A stretch of DNA of 64,000 bases from Pseudomonas asgharzadehiana (lineage in GTDB: Bacteria > Pseudomonadota > Gammaproteobacteria > Pseudomonadales > Pseudomonadaceae). A program made the position numbers and the translations under genes. The notes under the pieces are model-generated. The model worked only from the letters and a program-made list of their open reading frames with translations, did no database searches and was not told where the DNA came from. Within the stretch, counting starts at the first letter, position 1. Every line of letters starts with the position of its first letter. Positions 52,072 through 61,077 of the stretch are shown piece after piece. The stretch covers positions 5,022,001 through 5,086,000 of the forward strand of contig NZ_CP077079.1 of NCBI RefSeq assembly GCF_019139815.1, read 5' to 3'.

Positions 52072-52155
52072 GGTGGGAGGGGGCTTGCTCCCGATGGCGC
52101 TGTGTCAGTCAGCCTATCTGTAGCTGATACACCGCTATCGGGAGCAAGCCCCACC
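52072..52155. repeat. REPIN-type inverted REP doublet
   Basis: GGTGGGAGGGGGCTTGCTCCCGATGGCG faces CGCTATCGGGAGCAAGCCCCACC, separated by about 33 bp. It fills the gap between the convergent flavin reductase and the 81-aa gene, ending one base before that gene's stop codon. Confidence 0.88.
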
Positions 52156-52156
52156 T

Positions 52157-52402
52157 TTAGTCAGCGGCAGGTGCCCACGTCAGTTGCCCCTCTACGTCCA
52201 CATCGACCAGACGCTCAAGCTGCACAGTGGCGGCATCATCAGCATCCGAGGCGGTCTTGAACCTCTGCCCATCCAGGATCTTGTGAAACCGCGGGGCGCC
52301 CATGCCATCCAGCGCCTTGACGGCCACGGCGGCGCTGTAGCCTCCGTCACCCGGTACTACGGCGGAAACGGCTTCGTGGAGGGCAAATTGTTTACGTGCC
52401 AT
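52157..52402 (-). CDS. Small hypothetical protein
   Basis: An 81-aa protein starting MARKQFALHEAVSAVVPGDG. I do not recognise a family; it probably is conserved in pseudomonads. Composition is alpha/beta-like and acidic, without membrane segment or Cys. The open frame reaches 52450, but this part overlaps the neighbouring gene and the Met at 52402 is preferred. It follows the monooxygenase-like gene on the same strand (44 bp). Confidence 0.65.
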   Translation of the reverse strand: MARKQFALHEAVSAVVPGDGGYSAAVAVKALDGMGAPRFHKILDGQRFKTASDADDAATVQLERLVDVDVEGQLTWAPAAD

Positions 52403-52446
52403 GTTGCAGGTCCTGGCCAATGGAAAGGCGGCCATTCTAAACCGGT

Positions 52447-52788
52447 TCAACCGGCGAGTTGCAGGTACTCGCCGTAGGCGCGTGCAGCGGATGCATCGGT
52501 GAAGGTCTGGAAGTCCATGCTGCGGATGACCATGTCGTTCAGCAGCTCGGTAAAGATCAGCAGGGCCGGCGAGTTGAAGTAGGCGCTCATCGCCTGCTCA
52601 CTGCTCCAAAAGCCCGAAACCAGCCACACATCGGGGTCGACCTGGGAATGCTGCAACGAGAACTGCAGGCAACCCTGAGCCTGGCGGCCCGGTTCGATCA
52701 AACTGCTCAAGCGTGCACCGAGTTCGGTGCTGCACCCGGTGCGGGCGCGGATAAAGGCCATATGGCTCGCGGGAATGGGGGTGGACAT
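52447..52788 (-). CDS. Antibiotic biosynthesis monooxygenase-like (ABM) domain protein
   Basis: A 113-aa single-domain dimeric alpha-beta barrel. The MAFIRARTGCSTELGARLSSLIEPGRQAQGCLQFSLQHSQ segment fits ABM (PF03992), and WLVSGFWSSEQAMSAYFNSP is the second half. Such proteins act as small monooxygenases, haem-degrading enzymes or quinol-detoxifying enzymes. ATG 52788 is chosen over 52854. Divergent from an araC gene whose possible operator lies in the gap. Confidence 0.82.
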   Translation of the reverse strand: MSTPIPASHMAFIRARTGCSTELGARLSSLIEPGRQAQGCLQFSLQHSQVDPDVWLVSGFWSSEQAMSAYFNSPALLIFTELLNDMVIRSMDFQTFTDASAARAYGEYLQLAG

Positions 52789-52902
52789 GTTCGACTCTCC
52801 CGTTGAGAAGTGATGCTCGGCAAGCACTGTGAGGGTGTGTTGCCACAGGATCAACGATAACGGCGCGGGTGAGCGCGCGGTTAGTCAATTCCTGCCGGCT
52901 TA

Positions 52903-52917
52903 TTGCACGATCCTGCG
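52903..52917 (-). promoter_or_regulatory. Candidate AraC operator, ABM-gene-facing copy
   Basis: The minus strand reads CGCAGGATCGTGCAA, matching 13 of 15 bases of the copy at 53019-53033. It points toward the ABM gene, 115 bp from its start. Inferred binding site of the adjacent AraC regulator. Confidence 0.55.
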
Positions 52918-53018
52918 AGAAGCGTAGATAGGACGTTGGCCCAGCGGTTTTATTCCACGCACACACGCCATGTTTCAGGCAGATGAAACGCCTCGCGCTT
53001 GCCTGATTGACGACAGGC

Positions 53019-53043
53019 CGCAGGATCAGGCAAGGATTATGCA
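53019..53043 (+). promoter_or_regulatory. Candidate AraC operator, araC-facing copy
   Basis: CGCAGGATCAGGCAA (53019-53033) continues into GGATTATGCA (53034-53043). The two GGAT-N3-GCA units start 11 bp apart, one helical turn, as expected for the two helix-turn-helix motifs of an AraC protein. It lies about 75-95 bp upstream of the araC-type start. Confidence 0.6.
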
Positions 53044-53115
53044 GAATCGACCTAACACTTTTTCAAAGGCCGCCGCTAAGCTGAGCCCCATCAAAGCCGC
53101 CGCAGAGGACGCGCC

Positions 53116-54045
53116 ATGTCGTCGCCCGAACATAAGCCCACCCCCCTCGATGCCGAGATGGAAAAACAGCGCGCCGAACTGGCCAGCATCGTGCACCGGC
53201 ATACCTGGGAAGATGGTTCCTACGGCACCGCAATCACCTCGTTGTACCTGAACCGTCACAACACACCGCGAGACTTCATGCCGGTGCTGGTGGAGCCCGC
53301 GTTGTGCATCCTCGCCAACGGCAGCAAGGAAGTGCGCCTGGCTGACGAAATCTTCGCCTATGACCCGCTCAACTATCTGGTGTTTTCGGTGGCGATGCCG
53401 GTGGCCGGGCGCATCATCGATGCCACGCCGGACGACCCGAACCTGTCGGTGCGCATCAACATCGACCCGGCGCAACTCACAGCGCTGATCGCCGAGGCCG
53501 GCCCCATGGGCGTGCCTACACGCCCAACGTCGCGCGGGATGTACGTGGACCGGATCGACCATCAACTGCTCGACGCCGTACTGCGCCTGGCGCGCTTGCT
53601 GGATACGCCCAAAGACATCGCCATGCTGGCGCCGCTGATCAACCGCGAAATTCTCTACCGCTTGCTGCGTGGGCCACAGGGCTATCGTTTGTATGAAATT
53701 GCCGTGGCCAACAGTCAGAGCCATCGGGTGAGCCAGGCGATCAAGTGGCTCAATGGCAATTACGAACAGCCGTTGCGCATCGATGACCTGGCCAAGGAAG
53801 TCAACCTGAGCGTTTCGACCCTGCACCATCGCTTCAAGGCGATTACCGCCATGAGCCCGCTGCAGTACCAGAAACAGCTGCGCTTGCAGGAAGCGCGCAG
53901 GCTGATGATTGCCGAGGGGCTGGAAGCCTCGGCGGCCGGGTATCGGGTGGGGTATGAAAGCCCGTCGCAGTTCAGCCGGGAATACAGCCGGCTATTTGGT
54001 GCGCCGCCGCTCAGAGACTTGGCCCGGTTGCGCCAAAGCATCTGA
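53116..54045 (+). CDS. AraC-family transcriptional regulator (AraC_N type)
   Basis: A 309-aa regulator. Residues about 25-180 match the AraC_N (PF06719) ligand domain (HTWEDGSYGTAITSLYLNRH, EPALCILANGSKEV). The C-terminal part has two HTH motifs (LRIDDLAKEVNLSVSTLHHRFK and the GYESPSQFSREYSRLFG box). Members often control neighbouring oxidoreductase genes and themselves. It ends 7 bp before the convergent gtrS stop. Confidence 0.9.
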   Translation: MSSPEHKPTPLDAEMEKQRAELASIVHRHTWEDGSYGTAITSLYLNRHNTPRDFMPVLVEPALCILANGSKEVRLADEIFAYDPLNYLVFSVAMPVAGRIIDATPDDPNLSVRINIDPAQLTALIAEAGPMGVPTRPTSRGMYVDRIDHQLLDAVLRLARLLDTPKDIAMLAPLINREILYRLLRGPQGYRLYEIAVANSQSHRVSQAIKWLNGNYEQPLRIDDLAKEVNLSVSTLHHRFKAITAMSPLQYQKQLRLQEARRLMIAEGLEASAAGYRVGYESPSQFSREYSRLFGAPPLRDLARLRQSI

Positions 54046-54052
54046 CCCACAG

Positions 54053-55522
54053 TTAGTCCAGCGTTCGCGGGAGCTGAAGGGTCACCCTCAGCCCGCCTTC
54101 GCGAAGGTTCTGCAAACTCACTTCCCCGCCATGGCTATGGGCAATATTGCGCGCGATCCCCAGGCCCAACCCATAACCCTGCTGCTGCCCGGCCAGACGA
54201 AAGTGGGGCTCGAACACCTGCTCCAAACGCTGTTCCGGCACCCCGGGCCCTTCGTCATCCACGTGCAGGATGAACTGCGCGCCATCATCTTCGATATGCA
54301 AATGGGCGTTCTGCCCGTACTTCAACGCGTTGTCGATCAGGTTGCCGATGCAGCGCTTGAGCGCCAGTGGCTTGCCTGGGTAGGCCGCCAGGGCGTAGCC
54401 ATCCAGGGTCACGCGACCATTGCCGTTCGGCGCGACGTAAGGTTCCACCAGGCATTCGAGCACATGGTTGAGGTCGACGGGTTGGATGTTCTCGTGGATA
54501 TCGGTGTCTTTGACGCATTGCAACGCGCCTTTCACCAGCAGCTCCAATTCATCCAGATCGCGACCAAATTTGGTTTGCAGGTTTTCGTCTTCCAGCAGCT
54601 CTACGCGCAGGCGCAGGCGGGTGATCGGGGTGCGCAGGTCGTGGGAAATCGCGCTGAATAACTGGCTGCGCTCGGTCAGGTAACGGCTGATGCGCTCGCG
54701 CATGGCGTTGAAGGCACGACCCACTTCCACCACTTCGCTGCCGCCGCCTTCGGCCACCGGCTCCACGTCGGCGCCCAGCGACATATCCCGCGCCGCCCGC
54801 GCCAGGCGCTTGAGTGGGCGGCTCTGCCAGTGCACCAACAGGCCGATGAATAACAGCAGAAAACCACTGGTCAGCACGATAAACCACACCTGCTGGGACG
54901 GCAGGCCTTGTTCCTCAAGGCTGGTGTAGGGCTCGGGCAACAGCGAGGCGATGTACAGCCATTCGCCGGGGGCGAGTTGAATCTGGGTGACCAGCACCGG
55001 CGGGTTCACGGGCTCCAGCGTCAAGGCGTAATGAGCCCAGGAGCGCGGCAGCTCATCAAGCTTGAGGCCGGCATTGAAGATGCGCAGGTCTTCGGCACTG
55101 ACGAACTCCACTGAGATCACCACGTCGGCACCAAGGGTCTGGCGCAGTACTTCATCGACCGCGACCAGCACCGCTTGTTTGCGCGGGGTTTCGGGCAGTA
55201 CCTGCATCTCCAGCGGGCGATCGTTGAGCGTCACCACGAACCGGGTGCCGCCCATGCTGCGCAATTGGTCGAGGACCAACGGCCGATAGGCCACCGGCAA
55301 CGAACGGAAGTAACTCACGCTGGCGGTCATCGAATGCGCCAGGCTCCGGGCGCTGGTGACCAGGCCTTCGAGCTGGGTCGCGCGTAACTGCGACACCCAG
55401 ATCACGCTGGACAGAGCCTGGGCGAACAGCACCACCAGCAAGGTCAGCAGCAGCATGCGCCCCAGCAATGAGCGCGGCACCGGGAAGCGGCGGCGGCGTT
55501 CGGTTACAGGCTCAGTGGGCAT
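54053..55522 (-). CDS. gtrS: GtrS/GltS-type sensor histidine kinase
   Basis: A 489-aa kinase of the glucose-transport two-component pair GltR-GtrS. TM1 at about 21-45, a periplasmic sensor (46-210), TM2 at about 212-231, HAMP (231-283), HisKA with His294 (AISHDLRTPI) and HATPase_c (DEGPGV, GYGLGLGIAR). In P. aeruginosa GtrS responds to 2-ketogluconate or 6-phosphogluconate. It overlaps gltR by 11 bp; ATG 55522 chosen, though 55564 is possible. Last gene of the edd-glk-gltR-gtrS unit. Confidence 0.87.
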   Translation of the reverse strand: MPTEPVTERRRRFPVPRSLLGRMLLLTLLVVLFAQALSSVIWVSQLRATQLEGLVTSARSLAHSMTASVSYFRSLPVAYRPLVLDQLRSMGGTRFVVTLNDRPLEMQVLPETPRKQAVLVAVDEVLRQTLGADVVISVEFVSAEDLRIFNAGLKLDELPRSWAHYALTLEPVNPPVLVTQIQLAPGEWLYIASLLPEPYTSLEEQGLPSQQVWFIVLTSGFLLLFIGLLVHWQSRPLKRLARAARDMSLGADVEPVAEGGGSEVVEVGRAFNAMRERISRYLTERSQLFSAISHDLRTPITRLRLRVELLEDENLQTKFGRDLDELELLVKGALQCVKDTDIHENIQPVDLNHVLECLVEPYVAPNGNGRVTLDGYALAAYPGKPLALKRCIGNLIDNALKYGQNAHLHIEDDGAQFILHVDDEGPGVPEQRLEQVFEPHFRLAGQQQGYGLGLGIARNIAHSHGGEVSLQNLREGGLRVTLQLPRTLD

Positions 55523-56246
55523 TGCCGGCAACCACGCTGGCTGCCAGTTGATAGCCGCTGCCACGCACGGTGCGGATCAGCCGCGGCGGCTTTTCGGTGT
55601 CGCGCAGGCGTTGGCGCAGGCGGCTCACGGCCATGTCGACGATACGGTCCAGCGGCATCAGGTCGCGGCCACGGGTGGCGTTGCCGATGGTGTCGCGGTC
55701 GAGGATTTCCTGTGGGTGGTCGAGAAACAATTTGAGCAAGGCAAAATCGGCACCGGAAAGGATCACCTCTTCGCCATCCACGTGAAACAGCCGATGGCTG
55801 ATCATGTCCAGGCGCCATTCATCGAACACCAGCACATCGCCGCCGCTGCTGCGCTCCTGACCGAACTGGCAGCGGCGCAACAGGGCCTTGATCCGCGCCT
55901 GCAACTCACGGGGGCTGAACGGCTTGCCGATGTAATCGTCGGCGCCCAGCTCCAGGCCGATCACGCGGTCGGCCTCATCGGAACTGGCGGTCAGCATGAT
56001 GATCGGCACCTGCGCCTGGCGCGGGTGCTGGCGGATCCAGCGGCAAAGGCTGAAGCCGTCTTCGTCCGGCAGCATGACATCGAGGATGACCAAGTCGCAC
56101 GGCGCCTCGTTCATCGCCTGACGGAACCCCGCACCATCCGGTACGCCCCGCACCTGGAAACCGGCGCGACTGAGGTAGGTTTGCAGCAATTCGCGGATTT
56201 CCTGGTCGTCGTCGACGAGGAGAATCGATTTACTGATTACGCTCAC
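55512..56246 (-). CDS. gltR: GltR response regulator
   Basis: A 244-aa OmpR-family regulator: receiver with Asp56 (LVILDVMLP) and a winged-helix DNA-binding domain (residues about 150-236, ending RTVRGSGYQLA). GltR regulates glucose porin/transport and glucose metabolism genes in pseudomonads. Downstream of glk by 36 bp and overlapping gtrS, as in P. aeruginosa. Confidence 0.92.
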   Translation of the reverse strand: MSVISKSILLVDDDQEIRELLQTYLSRAGFQVRGVPDGAGFRQAMNEAPCDLVILDVMLPDEDGFSLCRWIRQHPRQAQVPIIMLTASSDEADRVIGLELGADDYIGKPFSPRELQARIKALLRRCQFGQERSSGGDVLVFDEWRLDMISHRLFHVDGEEVILSGADFALLKLFLDHPQEILDRDTIGNATRGRDLMPLDRIVDMAVSRLRQRLRDTEKPPRLIRTVRGSGYQLAASVVAGNAH

Positions 56247-56282
56247 GGGGTCCTCCTTGTTGTTATGGGGTGTTCTTGATGC

Positions 56283-57239
56283 CTACGTAAAAGCCTGCTC
56301 AAGCGCCACACCCGCCCCGGTCAACCCCGAATACGGCGCTGTCACCAGCCACACCGGAATGCCGTTGAAATAGTCACTCATGCAGCCTTTGTCCGCGAAG
56401 CTTTTGGCGAAACCGCTGGTGATAAAGAAGTCGGCAAACCTCGGTATCACCCCGCCCACGATGTACACGCCACCGCGCCCACCGGTGGTCAACACGTTAT
56501 TGCCTGCAACCCGGCCCAGCCAGATGCTGAACTGGTCCAACACTTCCATGGCGATCGGATCGCCGGCCAAACCCGCCGCCGTGATGGCTTCGGGCGTTTC
56601 CAGCACCGGCGTGTGGCCGTCCACCGCACAGATCGCCCGGTACAGACGCGGCAACCCGCCGCCGCTCAAGGCGGTTTCGGCGCTGACGTGGCCGATTTCG
56701 TTGTAAATGTGTTGCCACAACTGAGTTTCCCGCGGGCTGCTCAGGGGCAGGTCGACATGGCCGCCCTCGCCCGGCAACGCCGCGTAACGACCTGCGCCGA
56801 GGTCCAGCAAGGTGCCGACACCCAGGCCAGTACCCGGGCCGATTACCACCGCCGGGCGCAACGGCTCCGGCGTGCCCGCGCACACCACACGGTATTCGTC
56901 GGGCTGCAAACGGGTCATGCCCAGGGCCATGGCCGAAAAATCATTCACCAACAGCAGTTGCTCCACCTGCAGCGTGTTGCAGAACGCAGCCTTGCTCAGG
57001 CGCCAGTGGTTGTTGGTGAATTTGAATTCATCGCCGCTCACCGGCCCGGCCACCGACAGGCAGACTGCGCCGATATCGCCGATGTTCAGGCCTTCTTGCT
57101 GCAAATAGACCTTGATCGCTTCTTCAGGGCTGGAGTAATCCACCGTGGCATGCACACGAATCGAATGCAGTGCCGAATCCCGCCACAACGCAAAACGGGC
57201 GTTGGTACCCCCGATATCACCGACCAGCGCAAGCTTCAC
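56283..57239 (-). CDS. glk: Glucokinase
   Basis: A 318-aa ATP-dependent glucokinase making glucose-6-phosphate for the Entner-Doudoroff route. The ATP-binding [13 protein letters not shown] start, the conserved NDFSAMALG and the EGGHVDLPL stretch fit the bacterial Glk family. Overlaps edd by 4 bp (ATGA). Confidence 0.95.
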   Translation of the reverse strand: MKLALVGDIGGTNARFALWRDSALHSIRVHATVDYSSPEEAIKVYLQQEGLNIGDIGAVCLSVAGPVSGDEFKFTNNHWRLSKAAFCNTLQVEQLLLVNDFSAMALGMTRLQPDEYRVVCAGTPEPLRPAVVIGPGTGLGVGTLLDLGAGRYAALPGEGGHVDLPLSSPRETQLWQHIYNEIGHVSAETALSGGGLPRLYRAICAVDGHTPVLETPEAITAAGLAGDPIAMEVLDQFSIWLGRVAGNNVLTTGGRGGVYIVGGVIPRFADFFITSGFAKSFADKGCMSDYFNGIPVWLVTAPYSGLTGAGVALEQAFT

Positions 57240-59062
57240 TTAAGCGTCTCCAAGGCAGAGGTAAAGGCGCTGGCGCCCTGCTCTGCGGAGCTTGCGGCCA
57301 AGCGCATAAATGCAAACAGCTCGCGACCGGCGCCCACGTTATTGCCCAACAGGCCCGTGGCAGGCGTGCGCGCTGCAAATTCTTCGGCGTCTACCTTAAG
57401 CTCCAAGGTACCTGTCACGCCATCCACGCGAATGATATCGCCATCGCGCACCCGCGCCAGCGGCCCGCCGCTCTGGGCTTCGGGGTTGACGTGAATCGCG
57501 GCGGGGATCTTACCCGACGCGCCGGACATACGCCCGTCTGTCACCAACGCGACTTTGAAACCGCGGTCCTGCAACACACCGAGGAACGGCGTCATCTTGT
57601 GCAGCTCCGGCATGCCATTGGAGCGCGGGCCCTGGAAGCGCATGACCGCGACAAAGTCCTTTTCCAATTGGCCGGCCTTGAACGCATCGGCCAGGTCCTG
57701 CTGGTCCTGGAACACCACCGCCGGTGCTTCAACCACCTGATGCTCAGGGGCCACGGCGGAAACTTTCATCACGCCACGCCCCAGGTTGCCTTCCATCACG
57801 CGCAGGCCGCCTTCGGGCGAGAACGCGCGGGCCACGGGGCGCAGGATGGTTTCGTCGAGACTTTCGATGGGGCCGTCGCGCCAGACCAGTTCACCGTCGA
57901 CCAGGAACGGCTCCTGGATGTAACGGCTCAGGCCCTTGCCCGCGACGGTATTAACGTCTTCATGGAGCAGGCCGGCCTCAAGCAACTCGCGGATCAGGAA
58001 CGACATGCCCCCCGCCGCCTGGAAGTGGTTGATGTCGGCCTTGCCGTTCGGGTACACGTGGGACAGGGTCGGCACCACCTCGGAGAGGTCGGCCATGTCC
58101 TGCCAGGTGAGGATAATGCCCGCCGACATGGCGATGGCCGGCATGTGCAAGGTGTGGTTGGTGGAACCACCGGTGGCGTTGAGGGCGACGATGGAGTTGA
58201 CGATGGATTTTTCGTCGACGATTTCGCCGATCGGCGTGAAGTTGCCGTTGGCCTTGGTCAGGCGTGTGACCTGATGCGCGGCCTCGCGGGTCAGGGCGTC
58301 ACGCAGCGGTGTGTACGGGTTGACGAACGAGGCGCCCGGCAGGTGCAGGCCCATCACTTCCATCAGCAATTGGTTGGTGTTGGCGGTGCCGTAAAAGGTG
58401 CAGGTACCGGGGCTGTGGTAGGACTTCATCTCCGATTCCAGCAGCTCTTCGCGGGTGGCCTTGCCTTCGGCGTAGCGCTGGCGCACGTCGGCCTTCTGCT
58501 TGTTGGAAATGCCTGAGGGCATCGGGCCGCCCGGTACGAAGATCATCGGCAAGTGGCCGTAGCGCAGCGCGCCCATCATCAGGCCGGGGACGATCTTGTC
58601 GCAGATGCCCAGCATCAGCGCGGCATCGAACATGTTGTGGGACAGCGCAACCGCCGTGGACATGGCGATGACTTCACGGCTGAGCAGGCTCAGTTCCATG
58701 CCTGGCTCGCCTTGGGTCACGCCGTCGCACATGGCCGGGGTGCCGCCGGCGAACTGGCCGACCGAGCCGACTTCGCGCAGGGCTTTCTTGATCTGTTCCG
58801 GGAAATGTTCGTACGGCTGATGCGCCGAAAGCATGTCGTTATATGAAGAAACAATTGCCACGTTGGCGGCATTCATCATGCGCAGGCTGTTTTTGTCTTC
58901 GGTGCCGCAACCGGCCACGCCGTGGGCGAAGTTGGCGCATTGCAGCTTGCCACGCATCGGCCCGTCGCTGGCGGCACCGCGAATGAGCGCAAGGTAAGCC
59001 TCGCGAGTGGCGCGGCTGCGGGCGATAAGCCGTTCGGTGACCTCAAGAACGCGGGGATGCAT
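57236..59062 (-). CDS. edd: 6-Phosphogluconate dehydratase
   Basis: Edd (608 aa) dehydrates 6-phosphogluconate to KDPG, the key step of the Entner-Doudoroff pathway. It is an IlvD/Edd family iron-sulfur enzyme; [17 protein letters not shown] and [11 protein letters not shown] are hallmarks, and the cluster Cys lie in the conserved AGCGTED, CDGVTQG and LGICDK stretches. First gene of the edd-glk-gltR-gtrS unit, controlled by the HexR box upstream. Confidence 0.97.
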   Translation of the reverse strand: MHPRVLEVTERLIARSRATREAYLALIRGAASDGPMRGKLQCANFAHGVAGCGTEDKNSLRMMNAANVAIVSSYNDMLSAHQPYEHFPEQIKKALREVGSVGQFAGGTPAMCDGVTQGEPGMELSLLSREVIAMSTAVALSHNMFDAALMLGICDKIVPGLMMGALRYGHLPMIFVPGGPMPSGISNKQKADVRQRYAEGKATREELLESEMKSYHSPGTCTFYGTANTNQLLMEVMGLHLPGASFVNPYTPLRDALTREAAHQVTRLTKANGNFTPIGEIVDEKSIVNSIVALNATGGSTNHTLHMPAIAMSAGIILTWQDMADLSEVVPTLSHVYPNGKADINHFQAAGGMSFLIRELLEAGLLHEDVNTVAGKGLSRYIQEPFLVDGELVWRDGPIESLDETILRPVARAFSPEGGLRVMEGNLGRGVMKVSAVAPEHQVVEAPAVVFQDQQDLADAFKAGQLEKDFVAVMRFQGPRSNGMPELHKMTPFLGVLQDRGFKVALVTDGRMSGASGKIPAAIHVNPEAQSGGPLARVRDGDIIRVDGVTGTLELKVDAEEFAARTPATGLLGNNVGAGRELFAFMRLAASSAEQGASAFTSALETLK

Positions 59063-59182
59063 GTGTAGAACTCCAGGCTAACGGATGTGGCGACCTGAGT
59101 GTCTATGCTGATCAAACGCCCGCAGCGCATGGGATGGCAGGGTGTCGTTTAAATCATCGGACCAGTTGATTCAGGTCACTCG

Positions 59183-59197
59183 TTGTAGATTGAACAA
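59183..59197. promoter_or_regulatory. HexR box (edd-proximal)
   Basis: TTGTAGATTGAACAA, a perfect TTGT-N7-ACAA match to the known HexR operator. It lies 121 bp upstream of the edd start. HexR (RpiR family) represses these genes until KDPG is present. Confidence 0.85.
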
Positions 59198-59244
59198 AAT
59201 ATTGCCACTAAAAAGGCTTGTTTTCTATTTTTATGCGAATAATC

Positions 59245-59259
59245 TTGTAATTCTTACAA
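59245..59259. promoter_or_regulatory. HexR box (gapA-proximal)
   Basis: TTGTAATTCTTACAA, a second perfect TTGT-N7-ACAA site, 25 bp before the gapA ATG. It would block the gapA promoter or early elongation. The boxes are 62 bp apart, about six helical turns. Confidence 0.88.
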
Positions 59260-59283
59260 CAAATCGACGACAGGCACCTTCCA

Positions 59284-60285
59284 ATGACTCTTCGTATCGC
59301 AATCAATGGTTTTGGCCGTATCGGCCGTAATGTCCTGCGCGCACTGTATACCCAAGGCTATCGCCAGGATTTGCAGATCGTCGCCATCAATGATCTGGGC
59401 GACAGCTCGATCAATGCCCACCTGCTTAAATTCGACACCGTGCACGGTACTTTCGACGCAGAGGTCGCCCACGATCAGGAAAGCCTGACCGTCAATGGTG
59501 ACCGGATTGCCGTGAGTGCCATTCGCAACCCGGCCGACCTGCCATGGGCCGCACACAAGATCGACGTGGTATTTGAATGCACCGGTCTGTTCACCGACCG
59601 TGACAAGGCTGCCGCCCATATTACCGCCGGCGCACGCAAGGTGATCATCTCGGCACCGGCCAAGGGTGCGGACGCCACCGTGGTGTATGGCGTGAACCAT
59701 GACATTCTGCGCCAGTCCCACCAGATCATCTCCAACGCCTCGTGCACTACCAACTGCCTGGCACCGGTCGCCCAGGTGCTTCATCGCGAGCTGGGTATCG
59801 AAAGCGGCTTGATGACCACCATCCATGCCTACACCAACGACCAGAACCTGACCGACGTCTACCACACCGACCCGTACCGTGCGCGTTCGGCCACCCAGAA
59901 CATGATCCCGAGCAAGACCGGCGCCGCCGAAGCGGTGGGCCTGGTACTGCCGGAGCTGGCGGGCAAGCTGACCGGCATGGCCGTGCGTGTGCCGGTGATC
60001 AACGTGTCGCTGGTGGACCTCACCGTACAGTTGAAAAAAGAAGCCACCGCCGAAGAAGTCAACGCGCTGCTCAAGGAAGCCAGCCAGCACTCGAAAATCC
60101 TCGGCTACAACACCCTGCCGCTGGTTTCCAGCGACTTCAACCACAACCCGCTGTCGTCGATTTTTGACGCCAACCACACCAAGGTAAGCGGCAAGCTGCT
60201 CAAAGTGCTGGCCTGGTACGACAACGAATGGGGCTTCTCCAACCGCATGCTGGATAACTGCCTGGCACTGTGCAACGCCGAATAA
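59284..60285 (+). CDS. gapA: Glyceraldehyde-3-phosphate dehydrogenase (type I)
   Basis: A 333-aa GAPDH with the Rossmann start [17 protein letters not shown] and the catalytic Cys154 in [15 protein letters not shown] specificity is likely from NDLGD after beta-2. Located divergently from edd with two HexR boxes between, as in other pseudomonads, so that glucose catabolism is coregulated. Confidence 0.97.
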   Translation: MTLRIAINGFGRIGRNVLRALYTQGYRQDLQIVAINDLGDSSINAHLLKFDTVHGTFDAEVAHDQESLTVNGDRIAVSAIRNPADLPWAAHKIDVVFECTGLFTDRDKAAAHITAGARKVIISAPAKGADATVVYGVNHDILRQSHQIISNASCTTNCLAPVAQVLHRELGIESGLMTTIHAYTNDQNLTDVYHTDPYRARSATQNMIPSKTGAAEAVGLVLPELAGKLTGMAVRVPVINVSLVDLTVQLKKEATAEEVNALLKEASQHSKILGYNTLPLVSSDFNHNPLSSIFDANHTKVSGKLLKVLAWYDNEWGFSNRMLDNCLALCNAE

Positions 60286-60307
60286 CGAGCGTTGTGCATG
60301 TGGCTTT

Positions 60308-60396
60308 TGTGGGAGGGGCTTGCTCCCGATGGCGATTTATCAGTCAGAGATGGGGGTGACTGACACCGCGCTATCGGGGCAAGCCCCCTTCCCGCA
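60308..60396. repeat. REPIN-type inverted REP doublet
   Basis: TGTGGGAGGGGCTTGCTCCC faces a GGGGCAAGCCCCCTTCCCGCA copy with about 35 bp between. It lies just after gapA and marks the boundary with the iron-regulated haem genes. Confidence 0.85.
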
Positions 60397-60442
60397 TTTG
60401 CTCTATGTAGGCCTGCAGCAATAGCCACTTGCCATTTCAGTT

Positions 60443-60461
60443 GATGATAAGCATTATCATT
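60443..60461. promoter_or_regulatory. Fur box upstream of the ECF sigma gene
   Basis: GATGATAAGCATTATCATT fits the Fur operator (inverted TGATAA/TTATCA around a 3-bp centre). It lies 26 bp before the ECF sigma start codon, so the sigma gene should be induced by low iron. Confidence 0.82.
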
Positions 60462-60486
60462 AACTGAAAATCGGTCGGGTACGCCT

Positions 60487-61005
60487 GTGAGCCAATCTCG
60501 CTTTAACCATGTCTTTCTCACCCAACGGGTGATTCTGCTACGCACCTTGCAGCGGATGGTGAATAACCACAGCACCGCCGAGGACCTGTTGCAGGAAACC
60601 TACCTGCGCGTCACCCGGGCCCTGAGCGAGCGGCCCATCGATCACCTCGAACCCTTCGTCTATCAAACCGCACGCAACCTGGCGCTGGATCACCTGCGCG
60701 CGCGTCGGATCCAGGCCCGTACGTTGCAGGAAGATGTACCGCTGGACATCCTACAAAGCGTTGCCGCCCCCATCAGCCCCCCCGAAGACGCCACCCAGGC
60801 CGAGCAGTTGCTGGAACACCTGAGCGTCAGCCTGGGCCAGTTAAGCGCGCGCCAGCAGCAGATCTTCATCCTCAGCCGCCTGCACGGTTGCAGCTACCAG
60901 GAGATTGCCGATCAGTTGAACGTGTCCTTGAGCACCGTGCAAAAAGAACTGAAATTGATCATGGCCATTTGCGTAGGTGTGGCCGAACGGCTGGATCGGC
61001 CTTAA
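60487..61005 (+). CDS. FecI-type ECF sigma factor
   Basis: A 172-aa extracytoplasmic-function sigma factor with regions 2 (HSTAEDLLQETYLRVTRAL, HLEPFVYQTARNLALDHLR) and 4 (QLSARQQQIFILSRLHGCSYQEIADQLNVSLSTVQKEL). The start is GTG at 60487. It is followed by its FecR-like partner and a TonB receptor, the FecI/FecR/FecA cell-surface signalling layout. Probably HasI- or HxuI-type (haem). Confidence 0.9.
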   Translation: MSQSRFNHVFLTQRVILLRTLQRMVNNHSTAEDLLQETYLRVTRALSERPIDHLEPFVYQTARNLALDHLRARRIQARTLQEDVPLDILQSVAAPISPPEDATQAEQLLEHLSVSLGQLSARQQQIFILSRLHGCSYQEIADQLNVSLSTVQKELKLIMAICVGVAERLDRP

Positions 61006-61077
61006 GCTGCATCCGACAGAAATGTCGACCCAAGCCGTAGAAAATGAATAGAACGTGGCGAAGACCCGAGGCACACC

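Larger units (their letters stand above)
52789..53115. other. Divergent intergenic region, ABM gene / araC gene
   Basis: A 327-bp region with two inverted copies of CGCAGGATCNNGCAA (see separate sites). It likely serves both genes. No other gene is apparent. Confidence 0.6.
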
